From the NCBI GenBank assembly GCA_964036275.1, contig OZ038433.1, positions 24,960,985 through 25,024,984 on the forward strand: 64,000 nt of DNA, in the 5' to 3' direction. Of this stretch, positions 56,854 to 64,000 are shown one piece after another (positions within the stretch are counted from its first letter, which is position 1; the number at the start of each line of letters is the position of its first letter). Under the pieces are notes generated by a model. That model had not been told where the DNA came from and made no database searches. It saw only the letters and a program-made list of their open reading frames with translations. The translations under genes and the position numbers were made by a program. The DNA comes from Litoditis marina. Its lineage: Eukaryota > Nematoda > Chromadorea > Rhabditida > Rhabditidae.

Positions 56854-59800
56854 ATGCGTACAATTATTCCGGTGTTGGTCATCGTTGGCTGTGTGGTAGC
56901 GATAGAGGAAGGTCGCCAATCCTTCGGTTCAGCAGGTAGGCTTCAAAAACGTGTTTAACACTCTGGTACTTTCTTATTCCTTCTCTTATTTCCTTCTGTT
57001 CTATCTCTCCCGCTCTTTCTATCTCTCCTTAATCTTGTTCGAAAAAGGAAGGGGCGACCAGATAAAAAACTACTGAGCACATATGAAAATCACAAACTTG
57101 ATGTTTTCAGAGAAGCCGCGCCTGTTGAGATCCACTGGAGCGAAGGGTCAGTTCATGAGCAGCCAGAAAAGAATCAAGACCGCTTTCCGAATCTTGTGTA
57201 CTTTGTTTTACCCATCCAACGTATTCTTGTGAATAGGCAAAGTTATTTCCGAGCCGGCTCTTACCGAACCAAAAAAGAATCAATTATTTCCGAACCGATT
57301 CTGTACCAACAACGGTGATCCGAACCAGGAAAGCGGTGATGCTAAAACTGGTCGCCCACTCCAATTTCCTTAGTTTATGGTTAGGTTACATGCCGGTTTG
57401 AGTATGGAGGCGATTCGGTTTCTTACCAAACCACCTGGTTCAAGAAGTACCGGTTGTAATTCAGGACAAATGGTTTGGTAATCACAACAGCCGTTTTCGA
57501 ACACAGAAACTCATTCATTTTAGTTCAGTAGTAAGGTCAGAAATAGAACGGCCAGAGTCTTGAAGTTTTTTTCCCAAAACGCTCCTTACAACGCTTTACA
57601 TATAAAATGTATCAAATTGTGCCCAAACATTGCCGGTAATCATCGGTAAATAGTTGATAGTTGAGTGAATATTCTTCCCGTAAATTTCAACTGATTAAAG
57701 GAACCCAGCGAATCGGCAGAGATGAAAAAGCTGAACTGGGACTTGCTGCCAATAACAATGGTTCGTTTAGTCAATTTCTATAGTACTAAACTTCTGAACG
57801 TTTTGATAGCCCATCTACGGCATACAACTCGAAACCGAGCATCATCATAACTGGTGAATAACTCGCAAGTGTTGTGTAGAAGATTTGTGCAGAAAACGTA
57901 CAATCTCAACAATGTATACTCCAAAATTCCATATTTACAGAAAATCCGCGTCTGGTGAGATCAACTGGAGCAAAAGGTACGTTTTCGGGTGGCGTGTGGT
58001 ACTGTTTCCTAACTGTTCTCGTTCAGTCGAAAACCAACTGATATAAATAGTTACGATAAATAGATAAATTAGATAAATATAAAAATTACATTATAATTCC
58101 CATCATAAAATCAAATGATTACAGGAACCCAGCGAATCGGCAGAGATAACCAACCTGAACTCGGACTTGCTGCCAATAACAATAGTTAGTTCATTAAAAT
58201 TAAATAGTGTTAACCCTCTACTCTTTTTGATAGCTTATGAACAGCATACAGCTCAAAATTCACGCATGTATACCAAATTTTCAGTAAAATTGAATATCAT
58301 AAACGTCCCTCGCGTTTTCGTAACAATTCAGCTGCATAGAGGGTTCGAGAGTTCCTGCGATTGGAGTTTACAGAAATGGGCAAATGAGTGAATTCTGTTC
58401 ACAGCATTATTTGAAAACCAAAATTGCAAATTGCAGAATTTGAGAATCATTTGTGATTCAGGAAAAATTGAGGAATGTATCATGAAAATACTTCATCTTA
58501 GGATTTGGAGGGATTGCTACGACTTGATCGTGATCCCTGCGACGACTTGATCTTAGAAAAAAAAAGCAAAAAAAGGGGCAAAAAAACTCTGATAAAAAAC
58601 ATTAAATGACATCTCATGAATTTGGTTCAGAAGCTCAACCAGAGAAGAGAGATGTCGGAATGGCACAACAAGAACAAGTACAAGGTCAGTTTGAATATAG
58701 TTCCAGCATCAAAGCATTTCTGTTGGCGCACCTGTTAAACGAGTAGAAAACCAACATGTCAGGACGGAAACACCAGTATAGAATGAGATCAAATAGCAGT
58801 TGTTACTTGAAGCCCGATTCTCGAGCATTGCAAATTCGTCCAAATTACATGAAAAATTCACGCGGTTGCACTAAAATGCCGTACAAGGACAGCAAAACAT
58901 AACCATTTACTGTTTTCGGTTCTACTCCATAAGTATTTTTCTATGGAATATTCAATGTTGGCATGTATTTTCTGCACCACAGCCAGTTAAACCTGAAAGG
59001 TTAAGTACGAGAGCATGTAGTGACGAGATAGTTTCAGCAGCTCCGATATCGAAACGTGAAACAGGTGCGCAGGAGATGGAGCGAAACGCACCGGGTTAGT
59101 TCATTCGCATACTTTGTCTTTTTATGTTATATATAAATAATAAATTTGTGCACGGCCAATTTCATCCGTTTGTCACTTTATTCTAATTGTACAATACACA
59201 TGATCAATATAAACCGTAGAAGGACTGTCCGTAGAGGGTGGTGATAGGCATGGGTGAGCTACAAATTGACAGCTCATGCGGTTCGCCGTATGTTAATTTG
59301 AACCTGCTTTCATCTACACTTTTATATTTTGTATTAACTAGAGCTTTGATTTTCGTTTAACAAGTTCACACGTTGCATGCCACCGCCTGGGTCGCATTTA
59401 CCTATTCAGTGGACTGAGCTCTTTTACTAGTTTCCAAACTTTTGCCCAATCCCACATAAATACCAGTTTTCTTTGTAGTGAGAACTTGATTTTCACAGAA
59501 ATTCTACCAACCAAAAGAAGTTCCCCTCCTGGAGAAGGAAAACAACTGCAGAACAGAAGTAAACATTCAATAATGTAGTATTTGTCTATTTATAGTTTGG
59601 ATTCATGTGTGCGGGATTTGAAACATGCTACATATATTTTCTGCACACATTATTCAGCTTCTCTACGTTCCTGCAGAAAACAATGAAAACGATCAGAACC
59701 CATTTTTAGAATCTCGTCCCGCCAGAAATGCTGAAAATGAGGAAAGTTTTGGACCTGGAGCAGGTTGGCCAGTTTTTCGATTTCGAGTTTGGACAAATTT

Positions 59801-62800
59801 GAGGTTTTTAGTTTCGACTTCGATTCGACTCGAAAATGTTCGAATTTCCCCGAATCGAGTCGAGTTTCGAGGTCGAATTAAACAACCCTAGTTGTGACTA
59901 TCGTTCCTACGTCAAAATGAAGGCATTTACATGAATAGATACGCAAATAAGTTTTGGTTTCACCAATTTCGATTATTACATGTTTTCTTGTGATTCAGCG
60001 GCTGGACCTGCCAAAAGAAATGCTGACGAGCCACAAATAGAAGCTTCAGGTATGTTGTTCACAACGGTATTTATCAAGTTCAAACTACAGGCAAACGGCT
60101 GCTATGACTGAAGCGATTGACAGTTTTCCTGTCAATTCCAAACAATTGTCACATATCATCAAAATCGCAACTCAACTTTTCTAGAATCTCGTCCTGCCAG
60201 AAATGTTCAACATGGACAAGGCCTTGGAGGTGATTGGCCTTTCATCATTCTTCCAATTTACTTTTTTATTCATACTTTGAATTTTAGCTCTTTTAGCAAG
60301 GTGTTAGTTGGAAATAGTAGACGAGATGTCATTGTAATACCAAACGAAAAGTACATCCTGGTTTCTAGCTATTTTAATCATTGTAATATCACCAGCTAAA
60401 GTCTTTTATTTCATTTATCAAACCACTGAGCCTTCAGTTGTAACTGTCGTACGGAAGGAAAATATTTATTAATACGACTCGCTAGAAATCTCTATTTATG
60501 AGTGTGTTGACATACTTTTTCTTGTAATTCAGCGGCTGGTCCTGCTAAAAGAGATGCCGAGAAACCACGAGCAGCAGCTTCAGGTATGTTTCCACAACAT
60601 GATCTATCAATTTTGAAAGTAACTACAAAACACCTATTATTGCAAGAAACGTTTTGATTCTCCGACTAATTTGATGAAAATTGCGTCGTATTCCGGTCAA
60701 TTCTAACCAATGTCGTCACATGAATCAAAATCGTAACTCGACTTTTCTAGAACCTCGTCCCGCCAGAAACGCTGAAGAAGAGGAAAAGTTCGGAGGTGGA
60801 GGAGGTTGGCATTTCACTAGTCTTACATTTATTCGGTTGTTTGTATTCTTAATTCGAGACTACTTTTACAAAAGTGTTAGTGAAAAATAGTATAATACTT
60901 CTTATGAAATGATTAACACGACTTGGTTTCTAGTCTTTCTAATCATTGCATTTTCACTAGTTTACTGCACGGAATTTCGGGTTTCACGTCTGCACGGAAT
61001 TTCGGGTTTCAACCATCGTACAAATCGAAAAGAGGTTTTTAGGTGAACTGCGTAAGAGATTAGGGTTTTTGTACTGCAATAACATTTTTTTGTGATTCAG
61101 CGGCTGGACCTGCTAAAAGAGATGCCGACAAACCACAAATAGCTTCAGGTATGTTGTTGAACACAGGGTAAATCGAGTTTGGAGGTAACTACAGCAAAAT
61201 ACATGTTATGACGGAGACAATTGGAATGTTCGTTGTGGAACTCATTAATTCTTCGTGGACGATAACGATCAGAAACCATGATTCTTGGCACGATTTCCTT
61301 CATTGTCGTCACGCATAATCAGAATTCAACTCAACTTTTCTAGAATCTCGTCCCGTCAGAAACGCTGAAAATGAGGAAAAGTTCGGAGGTGGAGGAGGTT
61401 AGCATTTCACCAGTCTTACATTTATTCGGTTGTTTGTATTCTTAATTCGAGACTACTTTTACAAAAGTGTTAGTGAAAAATAGTAGAATGCTTTTTATGA
61501 AATGATTAACACGACTTGGTTTCTAGTCTTTCTAATCATTGCATTTTCACTAGTTTACTGCACGGAATTTCGGTTTTCACGTCTTCTGAAACACTGAGCA
61601 TTTAGTTGCAACCATCGTACAAATCGAAAAGAGGTTTTTAGGTGAACTGCGTATAAGATTTGGGTTTTTGTACTGCAATAACATTTTTTTGTGATTCAGC
61701 GGCTGGACCTGCTAAAAGAGATGCCGACAAACCACAAATAGCTTCAGGTATGTTGTTGAACACAGGGTAAATCGAGTTTGGAGGTAACTACAGCAAAATA
61801 CATGTTATGACTGAGACAATGGGAATGTTCGTTGTGGAATTCATTAATTCTTCGTGGACGATAACGATCAGAAACCATGATTCTTGGCACGATTTCCTTC
61901 ATTGTCGTCACGCATAATCAGAATTCAACTCAACTTTTCTAGAATCTCGTCCCGTCAGAAACGCTGAAAATGAGGAAAAGTTCGGAGGTGGAGGAGGTTA
62001 GCATTTCACCAGTCTTACATTTATTCGGTTGTTTGTATTCTTAATTCGAGACTACTTTTACAAAAGTGTTAGTGAAAAATAGTAGAATGCTTTTTATGAA
62101 ATGATTAACACGACTTGGTTTCTAGTCTTTCTAATCATTGCATTTTCACTAGTTTACTGCACGGAATTTCGGTTTTCACGTCTTCTGAAACACTGAGCAT
62201 TTAGTTGCAACCATCGTACAAATCGAAAAGAGGTTTTTAGGTGAACTGCGTATAAGATTTGGGTTTTTGTACTGCAATAACATTTTTTTGTGATTCAGCG
62301 GCTGGACCTGCTAAAAGAGATGCCGACAAACCACAAATAGCTTCAGGTATGTTGTTGAACACAGGGTAAATCGAGTTTGGAGGTAACTACAGCAAAATAC
62401 ATGTTATGACTGAGACAATGGGAATGTTCGTTGTGGAATTCATTAATTCTTCGTGGACGATAACGATCAGAAACCATGATTCTTGGCACGATTTTCTTCA
62501 TTGTCGTCACGCATAATCAGAATTCAACTCAACTTTTCTAGAATCTCGTCCCGCCAGAAACGCTGAAAATGAGGAAGAGTTTGGACCTGGAGCAGGTTGG
62601 TCTTCTATTAATTTTCCAATTTATTTGTTCCTTCGTTCTTCCAGCAAACATTACCTTTAGAAAGGTATTATAGTCGTTGCCAACGGAAAGGCGAAAGAGT
62701 ACTATATATCTCACTTTCCACTGTGTACGCACATATCTTTTCGATTCCAAAGCCTTTCGGTTATGTGTTCTAATAGCGCAGTGGTTAGCGCCCTGCTACG

Positions 62801-63767
62801 AATCTGTTGCTCGCATGTTCGATTCCGGTGAGAGAAAGAAATTAATGAATTTGGCACTCACTATAGTGGAAAATAGCAGGCGCGGGGCGTTTTGATACCG
62901 AATGAAAAGTACATCCTGGTTTCTAGCTATTCTGAACATTGTATTACTCTCACTAAAAGTTTTTTATTTCACTGCGCACTCAGTTGCAACTGTCGTACGG
63001 AAGAAAAAGATTTATTAATTTGACTCGCTATTTTTTTTACAAATACGTTGACATCATTTTCTCGTAATTTAGCGGCTGGATCTGCCAAAAGAAACGCCGA
63101 CAAGCCACAAATAGAAGCTTCAGGTGTGTTTTTCACAACATATCAAGTTCGGAGGTAACTACAGGCAAACACCTGGTATGACTAAGGCCATTAGCATGTG
63201 CATGGTAGAACTTATTCGTTTTCCGTAGCATAATGGGAATTTGGTGGATTTTCTATCAATTCTTAGCAAAACGCGAAAAAAAACGGTTCCGTAGTTCTCT
63301 TTTGTAGCTTGGCGGTTGATTGTGTTCCTGAGTGTTTGCCTGTAAAGTGATATCCGGTTCCGTTGTGGTGCTTTTCTTGTAAATCCACGGTATTCGGTAC
63401 TTTTATATTTCAACTTTTCTAGAATTTCGTTTTTTTGACTTTTCTAGTCAAGCCTTCATTCGTTTCTCATTGATGTGTTTTGTTTATCTCATCAGCTGCC
63501 TTGAAGAGTTGAAAAAATATATTAAGGATCTTCTCGCGCTAGAAGACTAGCACAACAGGGGCTCGCTCCAAACCCGAATGCGGCAGGGATTGGAGCTAAT
63601 GGTGAGTTCTCACATAATTCAATCATCGAAAGCCTATCGAACTGAAACAAACTACGCACACACAAACTACAAACCGATAATTCATTGAACTATCGAAAGA
63701 GCCTCAGTTAGTGTTATTTGTTCTACAGTGTCCTATTTCAGCAAATGCTCGCCCTCCACAAGCATGA
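56854..63767 (+). CDS. Secreted modular repeat precursor with 22 phase-1 exons
   Basis: Exons: 56854-56935, 57111-57146, 57701-57760, 57941-57976, 58125-58184, 58631-58684, 59038-59094, 59499-59558, 59677-59763, 59999-60049, 60185-60229, 60533-60583, 60751-60804, 61101-61148, 61344-61397, 61700-61747, 61943-61996, 62299-62346, 62542-62595, 63073-63123, 63527-63601, 63742-63767. Every intron is phase 1 and the model reads 396 residues. A signal peptide (MRTIIPVLVIVGCVVA) is followed by two pairs of PRLxRSTGAK and TQRIGRDxxxELGLAANN. Then come alternating modules: type A, AGPAKRDADKPQIAS, and type B, SRPARNAENEEKFGGGG. The tail is RARRLAQQGLAPNPNAAGIG and ARPPQA. KR or RR pairs recur about every 34 residues, suggesting proprotein cleavage into similar peptides. 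No cysteines and no known family; roles as neuropeptide-like, antimicrobial or gland-secreted protein are all open. Confidence 0.8.
59770..59890. mobile_element. Right-end fragment of the TAGGGTTGTTAA MITE
   Basis: It ends AAACAACCCTAG and carries TCGAGTTTCGAGG-type motifs as in 37723-37969; the left terminus is missing. It begins a few bases after the donor of a type-B exon of the repeat precursor. Confidence 0.65.
61101..62595 (+). repeat. 599-bp tandem repeat, two full units plus partial third
   Basis: Type-A exons start at 61101, 61700 and 62299, exactly 599 bp apart, and type-B exons at 61344, 61943 and 62542 with the same period. Introns are also near-identical, including GTTGTTGAACACAGGGTAAA and TTCTTCGTGGACGATAACGA. 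Each full unit contributes one A+B module pair (34 residues) to the encoded precursor without changing frame. The third unit diverges after its B exon. Confidence 0.92.
62668..62856 (+). mobile_element. tRNA-derived SINE-like repeat, copy 2
   Basis: TAATAGCGCAGTGGTTAGCG (an A-box/D-arm pattern) at about 62772 and ATGTTCGATTCCGG (a B-box pattern) at about 62816 lie at tRNA-like spacing. The whole segment matches 43495-43690. The flanking stems of a real tRNA do not pair, so this is a SINE-like derivative. It lies in an intron of the repeat precursor gene. Confidence 0.65.
63409..63450 (+). pseudogene. Degenerate type-B exon
   Basis: CAACTTTTCTAGAATTTCGT copies the acceptor and first bases of type-B exons (CTTTTCTAGAATCTCGTCC), then dissolves into a T-run and a second TTTTCTAG. 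It is a decayed member of the exon array and would break the frame if used. Confidence 0.55.
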
Positions 63768-63810
63768 GAAGGATATTTCATTCCTCAGATGTGAATAAGA
63801 TGTATATTCT

Positions 63811-63816
63811 AATAAA
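63811..63816 (+). terminator. Polyadenylation signal AATAAA
   Basis: AATAAA 44 bases after the stop codon of the repeat precursor gene, followed by T-rich sequence. No further gene is visible to 64000. Confidence 0.7.
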
Positions 63817-64000
63817 CGATGAACATTCCTGATTTTTTCATGTAATTTGCAAACAATCAAGCTTGTACAAACCTAGTCAGAAAATAAAAGACAAGAATAG
63901 ACGTTACAATCATAATTTGACGGTTCATTAAAAAAATCACGTGCAACTTACTTTTTAGTCTAAGGATATATGACAGAAAAGTGAGTATACATGACCCATG

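Noticed and set aside
62764..62836. tRNA gene
   Set aside because: A-box and B-box patterns are present but acceptor and anticodon stems do not pair, and the segment is part of a longer dispersed repeat.

Overview
The window is nuclear DNA of a nematode, most likely of the rhabditid lineage; the species is not identifiable. Support comes from T-rich TTTTCAG-type 3' splice sites, exons joined directly to TTTTCAG acceptors next to start codons (as in spliced-leader trans-splicing), a nematode Srx-type chemoreceptor, and a lin-22/Hairy-type bHLH gene. I built the gene models by reading splice sites and checking phase at each junction. They have no transcript support.

Layout. 0-4 kb: a direct duplication of about 1.1 kb with a TTAA-flanked element in one copy only, plus candidate exons of unknown identity. 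4.8-8.06 kb (+): Srx-like 7TM receptor, with the TM4 part unresolved. 8-16.3 kb: mostly non-coding, with a foldback element, a tandem duplication and one orphan coding stretch. 16.3-18.7 kb (+): lin-22/Hes bHLH repressor ending in WRPM. 19.4-23.4 kb (-): a complete 12-exon NDNF/Nord-type secreted protein. 25.7-27.1 kb (-): small secreted Gly/Gln-rich protein. 29.3-37.4 kb (+): small acidic protein with a chromo-like module; its very long introns hold GGCGCC-rich satellites and two long hairpins. 38.8-42.2 kb (-): GT31 galactosyltransferase-like enzyme whose last residues are encoded by a MITE. 42.7-47.3 kb: two head-to-head secreted paralogues sharing a 66-bp promoter with GATA sites. 48-52 kb: several inverted-repeat elements. 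51.96-54.98 kb (-): two tandem short secreted precursors ending in RRRxxG. 56.85-63.77 kb (+): a 22-exon secreted repeat precursor in which every intron is phase 1, with a recent 599-bp tandem amplification.

Several genes are secretory: the NDNF-like factor, the Gly/Gln-rich protein, the divergent pair, the RRRxxG pair and the repeat precursor. Small inverted-repeat transposons are abundant and have altered at least two genes directly, one C terminus and one splice-acceptor region. The standout is the modular phase-1 exon array at the right end.
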